This document shows positions 7,798 through 17,322 of a stretch of 64,000 nucleotides of DNA, piece by piece. The stretch covers positions 2,108,001 to 2,172,000 of the forward strand of contig OZ248539.1 of assembly GCA_965234685.1 (NCBI GenBank), written 5' to 3'. Made by a program: the position numbers and the translations under genes. How positions within the stretch are numbered: position 1 is the stretch's first letter; each line of letters opens with the position of its first letter. This DNA is from Fimbriimonas planktonicus (GTDB taxonomy: Bacteria; Armatimonadota; Fimbriimonadia; Fimbriimonadales; Fimbriimonadaceae). Under the pieces are notes generated by a model. The model was not told where the DNA came from and did not search any database. It saw only the letters and a program-made list of their open reading frames with translations.

Positions 7798-7803
7798 AAA
7801 GGA

Positions 7804-7809
7804 ATTCTA
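7804..7809 (-). promoter_or_regulatory. -10 box 6 nt before caspase-TPR start (leaderless type)
   Basis: TAGAAT on the minus strand ends six bases before the ATG. Transcription starting about 7 bases after a -10 would begin at the start codon itself. The -35 region is not recognisable. Confidence 0.45.
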
Positions 7810-7906
7810 ACTGATTCTCTAAGGCAATGCGTAGAAATTTTTGGGGACCGTTCGGCGAGGATTGTTTTCTAGTTTTTGAGCCAGAAGATCGGCGTCAGCT
7901 CGATTC

Positions 7907-7957
7907 CGGATCGGTTTCTTCCATCCTCCGGTTGCCGAGTTCTACGTTAGGGCTATG
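7907..7957 (-). pseudogene. Decayed 5' end of a third DUF2199 gene
   Basis: Directly after the stop of the DUF2199 gene, the minus strand aligns without gaps to that gene's own promoter and start (offset 560 bases). Of the first 45 aligned positions, 33 match, including ACGTA, TCGGCAA and TGGAAGAAA. The position of the start codon now reads ACC and the -10 TAAAAT reads TAGAAC. No further similarity is obvious downstream. I read it as the stump of a tandem duplicate. Confidence 0.5.
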
Positions 7958-8492
7958 GTAGCAGTCCAATTACCACAGCGATGATTTTGAGGTAGCGATC
8001 CTCATCGATTCCATTCCGCTGCTCTATGGCGAGGGGGTGGGTTGAGTCTGCCGGGAGGAAGAAGCTGGGGCGGAGGTCGGGGGGGCCGAATTGGATTTCG
8101 ACCGGTTGGCCGATGGAGTCCGGCTGAAGGGGGACCGTGCAGGCTAGTTTGCCGAGCATTCGCGGCTCGTTGGACCCGTCGACGTCCTCTAATTCGGCGT
8201 ATTTTTCGATTACAGACTGGGAGACTTCGCTCCAAAGAACCCATCGCCAGCCTCCCGGGCGATCGGAGTAGGGCAGTTCTAGCGCTCCGCGAAGGAACCA
8301 GCGATCTTCGATTGTGCAGAAATCGTTCGACAGATCGAACTGGGCAAACCACTTCTTTCTGGTTTTTTCGTCCAGGGCCCAGACGGCATCCGGCACCTGC
8401 CAGATGAATTCGGTTGGAGGGCCTTCTTTCCTTGGATCACCCGCGCTGAAGGTCCATGCATTGGCCGACCTTGATTTCTTCCAACCGGCCAT
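7953..8492 (-). CDS. DUF2199-domain protein, copy lacking the Cys motif
   Basis: This 179-residue protein has the DUF2199 core: WRWVLWSEVSQSV, LGKLACTVPL, and the C-terminal PPDLRPSFFLPADSTHPLAIEQRNGI. Its paralogue at 21192-21713 has CGVCGKTH near the N-terminus, as DUF2199 proteins usually do. Here that stretch is AWTFSAGDPRKEG, so a metal-binding knuckle has been lost. The function of the family is unknown. The two copies share an identical 72-bp run near their 3' ends (8028-8099 here) while the rest has diverged. A TAAAAT box ends 6 nt before the ATG. Confidence 0.8.
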   Translation of the reverse strand: MAGWKKSRSANAWTFSAGDPRKEGPPTEFIWQVPDAVWALDEKTRKKWFAQFDLSNDFCTIEDRWFLRGALELPYSDRPGGWRWVLWSEVSQSVIEKYAELEDVDGSNEPRMLGKLACTVPLQPDSIGQPVEIQFGPPDLRPSFFLPADSTHPLAIEQRNGIDEDRYLKIIAVVIGLLP

Positions 8493-8498
8493 TGCCGA

Positions 8499-8504
8499 AT
8501 TTTA
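8499..8504 (-). promoter_or_regulatory. -10 box 6 nt before the DUF2199 start
   Basis: TAAAAT on the minus strand ends six bases before the ATG. The same box at the same distance precedes the paralogue at 21713, and the surrounding ATT(A/G)CGTAAAAT is kept in both. This supports it being a real promoter element. Confidence 0.55.
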
Positions 8505-8609
8505 CGTAATGGCTTCGAAGAACCGCTGCGGCAGCCATATCGATGTGGGCGGACGAGATGCTTCTGCTCATCTCCCCACTCAACTAGGGTCAAGGCGATT
8601 TGCCAATCG

Positions 8610-8635
8610 CGGCGGGCCCAAAGGTGGGCCCGCCG
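8610..8635 (-). terminator. Strong GC hairpin after the GH30 operon
   Basis: CGGCGGGCCCA and TGGGCCCGCCG form a perfect 11-bp stem with the loop AAGG, 8 bases beyond the stop of the last gene of the sugar operon. A second small stem (GCGATT/AATCGC) follows at once. There is no T-run, so it may act as a terminator without U-tract or as an mRNA 3' end barrier. Confidence 0.5.
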
Positions 8636-8643
8636 TGGCGTTA

Positions 8644-10584
8644 CTACTGAACGGCCGATTCGGTTGACTTCTTTGTCGCTTTCGGAGTTAGAACCAGCGT
8701 GATGACGCTTCTGGACGGGACTTCTACCGAGGCTAAGGAAGGGACGCGCAGGGGGGCGATGTTGTGGCCTGGTCGGTCGGAGGTGATCCACGCTTTGGCG
8801 TTATGCTTCCCTTCTACCGATACTTGCACCCGGTCCGACTGGGTTGCCGGGTTCACAAGGATGACGACTAACTCGGAAGTCTGCGGATTCTTGTAAGCGC
8901 TGACGAGCGTTGCGGTGACATCTGCGAACGGTCCATTGATACTGATTCGCTGATAGCCTGGGCGAACGAAACGAGCAAACTGTCCCATTACCCACAACGA
9001 CTTTGATGCGTAGACCGAACCGTTGGGTTGGTACAGATCATCGACATAGACGAGGCCATCCTTAAAGTCGGCATCACTAACGGCTAGCCACCATTGCCAG
9101 GCAGACGCACCGACTTCGGTGATGTCTAGCTGCATGAGCCGAGCCATGTTGAGGGCGGTAGACATGCCGAGGTCGCGACCACGGCCGCCTTCTCCGTGTG
9201 GTCCTTGCAGGTGACAAAACTCAGTCATCCAGACTTCTAGCGGGCCAGCCTTCTTGAGCTCGATTCCGAGCTTTGTTCGCACCGACTTCATATTCTCCAG
9301 TTTTTCAACGAAATAGGAGTGGTAGCCGTAGATCGGCGCAACTTCCTTTCGCCACTGCTTTTGATCGGCGAAGAGCGACGAATAGTCGCCGTATTCGGCC
9401 CCGTATTTTTTGCTGATTGTCGGGTTCCTGTCGTATCCGATATAGGGGCTGGTTGCTTCTGGGGTCACAACTTTGACTCCTAGGCCTTTGCTCTTGGCTT
9501 CCTTTGCCAGCGCGGTTGTGATCTTAACGAGGTCATCGTTGCTTGCGCGGCAGCCTTCTTGGGTGGTCGGGTTTGGGGCGCCGTTCCACTCGTAGTCTGG
9601 TTCGTTTATCGGACTGATGAACTTGAAAGGATAGCCTTGATCGACAAAGTGCTTAACGGCCCCAACAAGGTACTTTGCGAAGGCGCCTTCGGCACCTTCC
9701 TTTAAGTTCGTTGTGCCTAGGCCATCCGTGCAGTTGGTTAGCCCGTTCTTCGTCAGTCGCGTTGGGGGGCTGACGGCGTAGGCTAACATGCTCTCAACGC
9801 CGTAGTCTTTGGCCGCTTTCAGCATCCACCTTTGTCCGGGGACCTTTGTAAAGTCGAACTTGCCATCACCAGCGTCGTAGGTGTCGGCTTGGCGAAGGGC
9901 CATGGTGATGGACACATTGTTTAGCCCGCCCCCCAGGTTATGCCTCCAACCGCTGAGACCCGCGCCAGTCTTCTTATCAAACAGTAGGCGCGCTACTTCT
10001 TTCCGCTTATCTTCTGACCAGTAGATTAGTGGTTCTACGGTCCATGAGTCTGAGGCCCCAAAGTTACTCATGGTTTGGTGGGTTTCTCTCGGAAGCAGGG
10101 TGAGCGGCTTTTTGTATCGTGTGGGTTCTGGCGAGTTTCCTTTGTAGGTGAATGAAGTATCGAGCCAGTTGCCGTGATCTTCGGCATCGCCGCTTCCGCC
10201 ATCGGAGGTGACCAACGTCAGTTGTTTGACTCCGGTGAGATCTACATTAAACTTTACGGGGTCTGAACCGCCCCGTAGGAGTCCGCTTGTCCAGAGCTGC
10301 TTCGAATCTCCCCAAACCGAAAACTCGACGGAGCCGTTTCGCCCGGTGTCGTTGATTGCGACCATGCCTTGGATAGACAGCACTTGTCCATCTAGGGCAA
10401 AACTTGCTCCGCCATGGGCATGAGTTCCAATACCGTTGGCATAGGACACCCCTTTTACGAGTAAAGGTCCTCTTCCGACTGCTCGATTCAACTGGGTTTT
10501 ATCGAATCCAGATTGCCAATGTTGTACACCAATATCTGTAAGGAGAAGGATCTTCATGGTCGCTAATGCAAGGAGAGTGGTCAT
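8644..10584 (-). CDS. GH30-family endo-glycosidase with N-terminal NPCBM domain (endo-beta-1,6-galactanase-like)
   Basis: This 646-residue protein has an NPCBM-like carbohydrate-binding domain at about residues 18-148 (SYANGIGTHAHGGASFAL, DGGSGDAEDHGNWLD). A GH30 catalytic barrel follows at about 160-545, with a C-terminal beta-sandwich to about 635. The acid/base candidate is E328 in SPINEPDYEW and the nucleophile candidate is E455 in VWMTEFCHLQG. The FGASDSWTVEP start and SGWRHNLGGG loop resemble the endo-beta-1,6-galactanase branch, so side chains of type II arabinogalactan are a plausible substrate. No standard signal peptide is evident, which is odd for an endo-enzyme; the first ATG overlaps the GH2 stop (ATGA). 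It is the last gene of the ABC-GH operon. Confidence 0.82.
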   Translation of the reverse strand: MTTLLALATMKILLLTDIGVQHWQSGFDKTQLNRAVGRGPLLVKGVSYANGIGTHAHGGASFALDGQVLSIQGMVAINDTGRNGSVEFSVWGDSKQLWTSGLLRGGSDPVKFNVDLTGVKQLTLVTSDGGSGDAEDHGNWLDTSFTYKGNSPEPTRYKKPLTLLPRETHQTMSNFGASDSWTVEPLIYWSEDKRKEVARLLFDKKTGAGLSGWRHNLGGGLNNVSITMALRQADTYDAGDGKFDFTKVPGQRWMLKAAKDYGVESMLAYAVSPPTRLTKNGLTNCTDGLGTTNLKEGAEGAFAKYLVGAVKHFVDQGYPFKFISPINEPDYEWNGAPNPTTQEGCRASNDDLVKITTALAKEAKSKGLGVKVVTPEATSPYIGYDRNPTISKKYGAEYGDYSSLFADQKQWRKEVAPIYGYHSYFVEKLENMKSVRTKLGIELKKAGPLEVWMTEFCHLQGPHGEGGRGRDLGMSTALNMARLMQLDITEVGASAWQWWLAVSDADFKDGLVYVDDLYQPNGSVYASKSLWVMGQFARFVRPGYQRISINGPFADVTATLVSAYKNPQTSELVVILVNPATQSDRVQVSVEGKHNAKAWITSDRPGHNIAPLRVPSLASVEVPSRSVITLVLTPKATKKSTESAVQ

Positions 10585-13190
10585 GGATTGTGTCGGAAGA
10601 GAAGGTCTAACTGGCCCAACTCGACCGTTTGCTGCGGGCTGAAACTAGACGAATTGAGGTAGCTCCTTATTGAGCGCTCGAGTTGTCGCGCTACGACGCG
10701 ATCTGGGGTTTCGAAATCGATACATGTTACGAGAACCGAAGCCGAGCCGATCTTTGCTTCGAAGATGGAGCCCAACTTATAGTTACGCTCATAGCGATCG
10801 ATTACCTGAAGTACCGGCGAGAACTCTGCCGGGAAGGAGCTAAGATTGAGCGACTGCGACTTCATGAGGATCTCCCACCAGTGCCAATCGGAATGGTTCT
10901 CGGTTGGAAACTCGGCAAAGGCGGGATGCTCTGACTGAATGAGGGTTCCTAGCGTGCCAACTTGCTCGACAAAATGAATTGGCGACCAGAAGGCGGGGGC
11001 GAAGCGTCCCGCGATTCCCATATGGCTCTTACTTGGGTTAAGGCGTAACCAGACTTTCTCGCCATTCAGAATTGCCTGTCGAGCATCGGCGCGATACCAG
11101 TGGAACACCTTTGTGGTAGTTACTTCTGGAAGTTCGGGTTCGGGTTCAAAGTACCAGATGGTCCAGACGTTCTCATGCTGGCCCACGGCAACTCTAACCT
11201 CAAAGCGCGCCGGTGCGGGTAAATCGGTGAGCGCAATTTCCAGCGCGCCGATCTCGTTTTCGTTGAAAGCCTTAATGTCAAACCGACCGAATGAACCGTA
11301 TCGCAAGCACTGATTGTTCTCATCGAAGAGCGACCACGTCACCTCTTCATTGATGCTTGGCCCACTGTGTGCAATTCTCACGATCCCATTTAGCACCTCG
11401 TCCCTCTTCCATACAAACTTCGGGAGACTGAGCAACGGAACCGTTGGGGATACGAAGCGCCGGAATTCCTCCCCCGAGACAAAGCCTTTGAGTTCCCAAA
11501 AGGCGTTTAGCATTCCGATTGTGGCCGTACCTTGACCGGGGAAATCGGATAAACCAAGCAGTTGGTATCCGGCAAGGTTGGATGTCCGCATTAGCGTCTC
11601 GATTTCTTCTTTGTAGAGCTTCGCGCTTAGATGGCCAGAGGCGTTGGTGAAGTCTGCGGCTTGGTCAATCATGCCTCGCTCCTTTAGTTGCTCGGCGATC
11701 TTCTTGAAATTCCGTGGTTCCAGAACACCGTCGTACTTTGGTATCTCAGCGAGATCAGGGAAAACGGCCCATTCGCCAACTTCATGCGCAATAACCGGCC
11801 GATCAAACTGATTTGCTGCCTTATCACAATTGAGGATGGAACTTGGCGCTTCGCGGTCGAACCTTGAACCAACGCCGAACCAGGTACTGCCGCGTAGTGG
11901 CTCATTCTCGGCGCCGGGCTTACCGTTGTCGGCTTGCACATAGTAATCGCAAGCCGGACTCAGATGCGTTCCGTGGCTCGAGAAGTTGAAGAGAATATGC
12001 GGATACTTCGCCTTTAGAGAATGTAATAGTTCATCTACCGGAGGCTCTTCGCCATAGAATGACATCTCATTCCCAAGGCAGAAGAGGACGAACGAGGGAT
12101 GGTGGGAATAGGCTTCCAGGATTCGGAAGGCTTCTTCGCTGATGAAGCGCATCAGCTCGGGATCGGAGCTAAGCGCCCAGTGACCGGTCCACAGTGGGCA
12201 TTCGACTTGAAGAAGGACGCCTACTGCATCTGCAGCCAGGAAGGCGCCTTCTGGCGGGCACCAAGAATGGAACCGAACGTGGTTGACACCGAACTCTTTA
12301 ACTCTCTTAAAGAGTCCGGTCCATGATTCGGTATCCATCGGAGGATAGCCAGTCTTAGGGAATATGCAGCACTCAAGCGTCCCGCGGAGGAAGACGAATT
12401 GGTCATTCAACTTGAAGAATCGGCCCTCGGCGACGAAGGTCCTCTGTCCCAAGGAAAGTGAACAGGATTCGGTTCCGCTAGCCAGTCGAAGGTGATTCAG
12501 AGACGGGTTTTCGTCGCTCCATTCCGGCAATTTGTTCAGCGGTATGTCGATCTGAAATTCACCACTATCGGTCGGCTTTGAGTACAGGGTTTCGCCACCG
12601 GACAACGCAATGTGAACCTCCCCGGTTGCCTTACCACGAATGGAAAAATCGCTTTGGGTCCGGCTGACACTCTTTAGTTTGATTCCGTTATCAATCGACT
12701 TTATGCTCATTTCGCCGATGATGCCGTTCCAATTTGTTTGGGTCCAATCTGTGAGTGCATGTCCAATACGACCGATAGGAATGATTGGCGTGTTGTCAAT
12801 CCTGATCGTGAGCTCTACTTGCTCACTTTCGGTTAGTTCAAACTCATAGTGATGCGCAACACTTAGGCTTTCTCTGCGTCCAATGTGCACACCATTGACC
12901 CAAAGATCGGAGAACCAGTGGCACCGTTCTAACACTAACTCAACAGTTTGGTTACGAATCTCGTCGGGAACTGCTACGGTTTTGGTAAACCAGGCTGGAC
13001 CAACATAGGAGACCTTTCGAGAGAGTCCTCCTAGATACCCTTGTTCGAGATTGACTTCGCCAATTCCGCTCTCATCCAATGAACCAGGCAACATGGCCGA
13101 TTGCGTTGGAACATTCTTGATTTGACTTTCGCTGAACTCCCCTTTGGGATCAAGTGCAACTTGCCAGCTACCGGCGAGTGATATCTGCAC
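10581..13190 (-). CDS. GH2-family glycosidase (beta-galactosidase/beta-glucuronidase-like)
   Basis: This 869-residue protein has the GH2 order: a jelly-roll sugar-binding domain (residues ~5-170, with WFTKTVAVPDE and SDLWVNGVHIG), an Ig-like domain (~175-255) and a TIM barrel from ~260 (FLRGTLECCIFPKTGYPP). The acid/base is E375 in CLGNEMSF and the nucleophile is E470 in VIAHEVGEW. A C-terminal beta-rich part of about 250 residues follows. There is no signal peptide, so it should act in the cytoplasm on sugars brought in by the ABC transporter. It starts with GTG sharing a base with the preceding TAG stop, and AGGAG sits 7-8 bases upstream. The sugar specificity cannot be read from the sequence. 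Confidence 0.88.
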   Translation of the reverse strand: MQISLAGSWQVALDPKGEFSESQIKNVPTQSAMLPGSLDESGIGEVNLEQGYLGGLSRKVSYVGPAWFTKTVAVPDEIRNQTVELVLERCHWFSDLWVNGVHIGRRESLSVAHHYEFELTESEQVELTIRIDNTPIIPIGRIGHALTDWTQTNWNGIIGEMSIKSIDNGIKLKSVSRTQSDFSIRGKATGEVHIALSGGETLYSKPTDSGEFQIDIPLNKLPEWSDENPSLNHLRLASGTESCSLSLGQRTFVAEGRFFKLNDQFVFLRGTLECCIFPKTGYPPMDTESWTGLFKRVKEFGVNHVRFHSWCPPEGAFLAADAVGVLLQVECPLWTGHWALSSDPELMRFISEEAFRILEAYSHHPSFVLFCLGNEMSFYGEEPPVDELLHSLKAKYPHILFNFSSHGTHLSPACDYYVQADNGKPGAENEPLRGSTWFGVGSRFDREAPSSILNCDKAANQFDRPVIAHEVGEWAVFPDLAEIPKYDGVLEPRNFKKIAEQLKERGMIDQAADFTNASGHLSAKLYKEEIETLMRTSNLAGYQLLGLSDFPGQGTATIGMLNAFWELKGFVSGEEFRRFVSPTVPLLSLPKFVWKRDEVLNGIVRIAHSGPSINEEVTWSLFDENNQCLRYGSFGRFDIKAFNENEIGALEIALTDLPAPARFEVRVAVGQHENVWTIWYFEPEPELPEVTTTKVFHWYRADARQAILNGEKVWLRLNPSKSHMGIAGRFAPAFWSPIHFVEQVGTLGTLIQSEHPAFAEFPTENHSDWHWWEILMKSQSLNLSSFPAEFSPVLQVIDRYERNYKLGSIFEAKIGSASVLVTCIDFETPDRVVARQLERSIRSYLNSSSFSPQQTVELGQLDLLFRHNP

Positions 13191-16100
13191 TAGCTTAGCT
13201 CCTGTGAGAGATCGAGGGCGAATGGGCAGTATGGATCGTATGCTAGTGCTAAGTTCAGCGCTAGCCGTGCAGATTCAAAGTTGCCTAATCCGGCATAGGC
13301 TTGAGCAAGCATAAGATCGGCAGACTTGTTTTGTCTAGCCTGTAGATTGTCTTTAAACAGAAGCATTGTTGGTAGAGATGTTGCGAAGTAGTCGATTTTG
13401 GCCGTCGTGTTCCGGAGCTGAATGGCGTAGTTCTTCAGGGCTAGAAGCATCTCTTCTGCTTCCACCGCTCTCCCGAGTGCTTGCAGAGACCTCGCTTGGA
13501 AGTAGGAGAGTTCCGAGTGCTGTAGAACGCTCATTTCTTGAAAGTCGCCCTTGAAGTTGGCTGCTCGTTCATAGTGGCTACGAGCCGCCGCATGGTCTCC
13601 CAGTTCCGCGTAGTGGGTCGCAGCTTGATACCAGAGGTTGCTGGCGTTGGCGAGTGCATGTCGACTTTCGCCGAGATTCTCGGGGGGATTGATTGCGGCA
13701 AGAATATGTTGGAGTTTTTGCTCAGGTGCCTCGGCTTCTCGGCTTATGAGCTCTTGTGCTCTGGCCCAGGCGCCAAGGGCGATACCTTCTCCGCCTTCCC
13801 AGGGGGTGAAAGTCTTGCTACTCAGAACCTCTACGGCTCGAAGTGGATTGCCCGTGACGTTGAGAAGGGTGGCGTACTCTAGCGTTAGATCATCTCGCTT
13901 TGAGATGAGATCCGCCTTCGATTCCAAGCGGGCTAGTCGTTCTACGGCGGCCGATCCTAGTCGTTTATCGAGCTGGTCTCGTTCGTAGAGGAATCGAGCT
14001 TCTCCTGGCTCGGCCTCCATCGCTTTTTCATAGCACGTCATGGATGCGGCTGCGTCACCTTGGATATTGAACTTGCCGATTCCAAGGTTCCTCCAGGCAA
14101 CGGCCAAACTTGGGTTTGCTTCTACTGCCCTTTCCCAACATGTTATGCCTTCAAGGTGTCGCCGACGGTCGTAGTAGAAGTTCCCGAGCAACATCAGGCC
14201 GACGGCGTCGTCTGGATATCGCTCGACGTGGGATTCAAGTTTTTTAAGTTCTTGAAGCCGATTTGGGAAAAGGTCAGCCAGCTTCGCCATGTGTGGACAC
14301 CTTTCGCCAAGAAACACTTTAGCCATCGGATCTTGGTCAGCGACTTGTCCGATGAGTACGCGGGCTTCGGATTCGGCACCTACTTCTTCTAGGTTAATCG
14401 CCAAGTCTAAACGTGATTGGAAGATATCCAGCACGGCGGTGTTATAACGCCGCGTGATCTCATCCGTGGTCGAATCCGGGAGCATCTGGAGTTCATAGAG
14501 CGCCCAATGGTCAAGCGGATCGACTTTGAGTACAGAGTCGAGAACTTCTGTTGACTTGGCTTGCTCACCGAGTTTGCGGTAGCAATGAGCTTCAATGCAA
14601 TGCAAGTCGTTCGCATCTGCTAGAGAGAGCTTCGCGGTGGAGAGAAGGCTTAGTGCATGATCGTACTTGCCTTCTCGCATTGCAATACGGGCCATTGCCA
14701 TATGCGAAGCTCCTTTCGTTGCGTAGTTCCAGGCGGCTTTGCCGAAATGGTTATAGGCAGACCGATACTCGCCCCCCAGTTCCTCCGTTACCCCGAGCAG
14801 ATAGTAGGCTTCTCCAGAATTTGGGTTCGGGTTCAGTTTTGTCTGTAATTCAATCGCAGATTTGAACCGAGTCTTAGCTTCCGCCCACAGACCTCGCTGC
14901 AGGGCTCGTTTGCCAAGGCAAACGTGACTCTCAACGTGTCCAGGGTCACGACGGAGAGCCTCGTGCCAGTAGTCCTCAGGTGCTCGAGTCGCATGGCGGT
15001 ACTGGTCTAGATGGACTGCAATGCGATGAAGCTCAGAAACGGAATCAACTTCTGACGGTAGTTTTGGCTCTTGTGCCTGCACCGGAGCGGGCTGCTCACT
15101 CAGCTTTGAAAAGTCAAATGAAACAAGCTCGACTCCGTCTGCGGACACCAATGATGCTGAAAGAATTTCGGAATCGAAAGTCCGGAGGAGCGGATCCTCT
15201 AGCGATACATTTACCGTCTCTTCGCGAGTGTGATCTCCATATCGCACGGTGAGGAGCGCTCCTGTTACGGGAGCGGAAGGGCAGATTCCTAGACGATTAC
15301 CGTCGACCGATAGGGCAGCATGTCGGGTTGCGTTTGCGACTGGGCCAATTTTTCGGATAGGGTACCAAAACTGACTGAATACCTTTGTCTCGTATGGCGC
15401 AATGAAAGAAAAGTCGGGTTGGTTGTCGGTGTATACACCCGCCATTAGCTCAACGTAGGGCCCACCTTCATCGGTTAAGTTACGATCCCACGCGTATCCG
15501 AACTCGTGATTTCCCCACGTCCATTGCTTCTTGCCGGGCGAGATTGTTCGGTCGGCTACGTGGATAAACCCAGCTTCAGCCTGATGATCGTAGCCACCGA
15601 AGAACTCAAAGTCGGTCGCCGTTACCATGTACGATGTGGGAACGGGAATATTGGCGTACCAGTCAAGCCGATTCGGATCAACGTCTGCGAGGGGATTGAA
15701 GTGACTTGGCACCTCATTCTCGGGAATCCCGTTTGAAGGACGCTCGCCGTAAGCTACGCCGTAGTACGACGTATCGCAGGCCGGAAAGCTTGAGGTAGCT
15801 CGCTTTGCATGATCGGCAACCGACGCGACATCTTTCGGAAAGAACGATTGATAAAACTCGTGAACGCGGGCGGCCACGTTTGCCCACCAAAGAAAGGTCT
15901 GCGTTAGCGGCGTTCGATTGTAGAGCCTTGCCTTGAGCTCAATGAGGCTACTCTCAGGTCGCAACTTGAGACCATGCATCCCTTTCATTCGATTCATCGG
16001 CTCGTGCTCACTTAGCCAGTAGATCTTCGAACCATCCTCTTCAACCTCCAGGCACCATTCGCATGGCATGTAGGTGCTCGGACGGTGATGTTGGGGCCAG

Positions 16101-16465
16101 TTGAATTCGACACCACCCGAGATCCAAGGTCCCGCAAGTCCGACGAGAGCAGGCTTAATCACTTCCTGTCGATAGAAAAAGTCGTAATTCGAAACCTTGT
16201 CATATCCGATGTGGATGCGTCCTCCAATTTCAGGAAGGATCATTAGCTCGACGTACTTATTGGCGAGCGAGAGTGCTTCATAGCTCTTGGGACACTTGGT
16301 TGTTGAGACTGAACTAAAGAATGGAAGAGGATAGACTCGTCCACTGCTTCCCTGATACACCCGAGTTTCAAGGAACATTGGAGCTTGCTCAGGAGCGCCA
16401 ACCGAGTATGTGTCGAACGTTACGGTATGTGCTTTCGCGGTGACCTGATCTTTGGAAGTCATCAT
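13190..16465 (-). CDS. DUF5107-domain protein with C-terminal TPR region
   Basis: The frame is open upstream to 16681, but that part lies under the ABC permease gene. The ATG at 16465, overlapping the permease stop (ATGATGA), is the sensible start, giving about 1091 residues. The first ~480 residues are DUF5107: LANKYVELMILPEIGGRIH, GVEFNWPQHHRPSTYMP and PLTQTFLWWANVAARVH are typical and recall the galactose-mutarotase-like fold. From ~550 onward come many TPR units (for example YRSAYNHFGKAAWNYATKG). DUF5107-TPR proteins recur in sugar-use operons of soil bacteria. Their reaction is not known; a sugar-binding or epimerase-like role is a guess. Its place between transporter and GH2 ties it to the same substrate. 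Confidence 0.85.
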   Translation of the reverse strand: MMTSKDQVTAKAHTVTFDTYSVGAPEQAPMFLETRVYQGSSGRVYPLPFFSSVSTTKCPKSYEALSLANKYVELMILPEIGGRIHIGYDKVSNYDFFYRQEVIKPALVGLAGPWISGGVEFNWPQHHRPSTYMPCEWCLEVEEDGSKIYWLSEHEPMNRMKGMHGLKLRPESSLIELKARLYNRTPLTQTFLWWANVAARVHEFYQSFFPKDVASVADHAKRATSSFPACDTSYYGVAYGERPSNGIPENEVPSHFNPLADVDPNRLDWYANIPVPTSYMVTATDFEFFGGYDHQAEAGFIHVADRTISPGKKQWTWGNHEFGYAWDRNLTDEGGPYVELMAGVYTDNQPDFSFIAPYETKVFSQFWYPIRKIGPVANATRHAALSVDGNRLGICPSAPVTGALLTVRYGDHTREETVNVSLEDPLLRTFDSEILSASLVSADGVELVSFDFSKLSEQPAPVQAQEPKLPSEVDSVSELHRIAVHLDQYRHATRAPEDYWHEALRRDPGHVESHVCLGKRALQRGLWAEAKTRFKSAIELQTKLNPNPNSGEAYYLLGVTEELGGEYRSAYNHFGKAAWNYATKGASHMAMARIAMREGKYDHALSLLSTAKLSLADANDLHCIEAHCYRKLGEQAKSTEVLDSVLKVDPLDHWALYELQMLPDSTTDEITRRYNTAVLDIFQSRLDLAINLEEVGAESEARVLIGQVADQDPMAKVFLGERCPHMAKLADLFPNRLQELKKLESHVERYPDDAVGLMLLGNFYYDRRRHLEGITCWERAVEANPSLAVAWRNLGIGKFNIQGDAAASMTCYEKAMEAEPGEARFLYERDQLDKRLGSAAVERLARLESKADLISKRDDLTLEYATLLNVTGNPLRAVEVLSSKTFTPWEGGEGIALGAWARAQELISREAEAPEQKLQHILAAINPPENLGESRHALANASNLWYQAATHYAELGDHAAARSHYERAANFKGDFQEMSVLQHSELSYFQARSLQALGRAVEAEEMLLALKNYAIQLRNTTAKIDYFATSLPTMLLFKDNLQARQNKSADLMLAQAYAGLGNFESARLALNLALAYDPYCPFALDLSQELS

Positions 16466-17322
16466 TTTAATCCTGTGGTGGAAATGCCTTGCACAAATGC
16501 CTTTTGGGCGACGAAGTAAACAACAATTACTGGCGCGATGACCATCAGAGACGCCGCCATCAGAAGGTTCCAGGGCGTTCCAGTGTGCTGATTCTGGAAA
16601 GCTTGCAATCCGAGCGAGACGGTGAAGTTTCGCTGATCCGTTAGATAAAGTAGGGGTCCCAGGAAGTCGTTCCAAGACCATAGGAACGTGAAGACGGCCA
16701 CGACGGTAAGTGCAGGCTTAGCAAGCGGGATGATGACTTTCAGAAACACACCAAAAGGGCTGGCACCGTCAAGGACGGCAGCCTCGCTTAGCTCCTTCGG
16801 AATTGCCATGAAGAACTGGCGAAGAAGGAAGATGTTAAAGGCACTACCGAAGAAGGTAGGAACCCACAGGGGCCTGAAGGTTCCAATCCAACCAAAGTCG
16901 CGAAACAGCTTATAGAGAGGAACAATTAGAATCGGACCGGGAACCATCATGGTTGCCAGGGTTAACGCGAAGAGCCATCTTTTCCCTTTCCACTCAAGGC
17001 ATCCAAATGCATATCCAACGAGACTGTTTGAGATCACCGATCCGGTGATGCACAGAATCGCTAAAAGAACAGAGTTCTGTGCATAGCGCAGAAACGGGAT
17101 ATATCCCAACTCTTTGGAACCGTACGTCACCGCGTCGGAGTAGTTCGAAACCTGAATTTTGTCCGGGATCCACTTTGGCGGACTCGTCATCGTCTCATCC
17201 AGCGGCTTTAAAGACGTCACAACCATCCAAACGAGCGGAAGCGCAAACAGGAAAGCTAGAACGAGCAGCGCTCCGAGCTGAAGAGCCTTTGTTAAAAGTA
17301 TTTTTTGTTGCTTTGAAAGCAT
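16462..17322 (-). CDS. Sugar ABC transporter permease, MalG-like
   Basis: This 286-residue protein has six predicted membrane segments and the family EAA loop SEAAVLDGASPFGVFLKVIIPLAKP, the contact site for the ATPase. I take the ATG at 17322, which overlaps the stop of the partner permease (TAATG) and has GGAGGT about 9 bases upstream. The longer open frame to 17622 is only the shadow of that partner. It forms a heterodimer with the next permease to import an oligosaccharide. No ATP-binding subunit gene is in the operon, so a shared MsmX/UgpC-type ATPase from elsewhere must serve it. Confidence 0.92.
   Translation of the reverse strand: MLSKQQKILLTKALQLGALLVLAFLFALPLVWMVVTSLKPLDETMTSPPKWIPDKIQVSNYSDAVTYGSKELGYIPFLRYAQNSVLLAILCITGSVISNSLVGYAFGCLEWKGKRWLFALTLATMMVPGPILIVPLYKLFRDFGWIGTFRPLWVPTFFGSAFNIFLLRQFFMAIPKELSEAAVLDGASPFGVFLKVIIPLAKPALTVVAVFTFLWSWNDFLGPLLYLTDQRNFTVSLGLQAFQNQHTGTPWNLLMAASLMVIAPVIVVYFVAQKAFVQGISTTGLK

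Noticed and set aside
16466..16681. N-terminal extension of the DUF5107-TPR protein
   Set aside because: This part lies within the ABC permease gene in another frame. The ATG at 16465 in an ATGA overlap with the permease stop is the better start.
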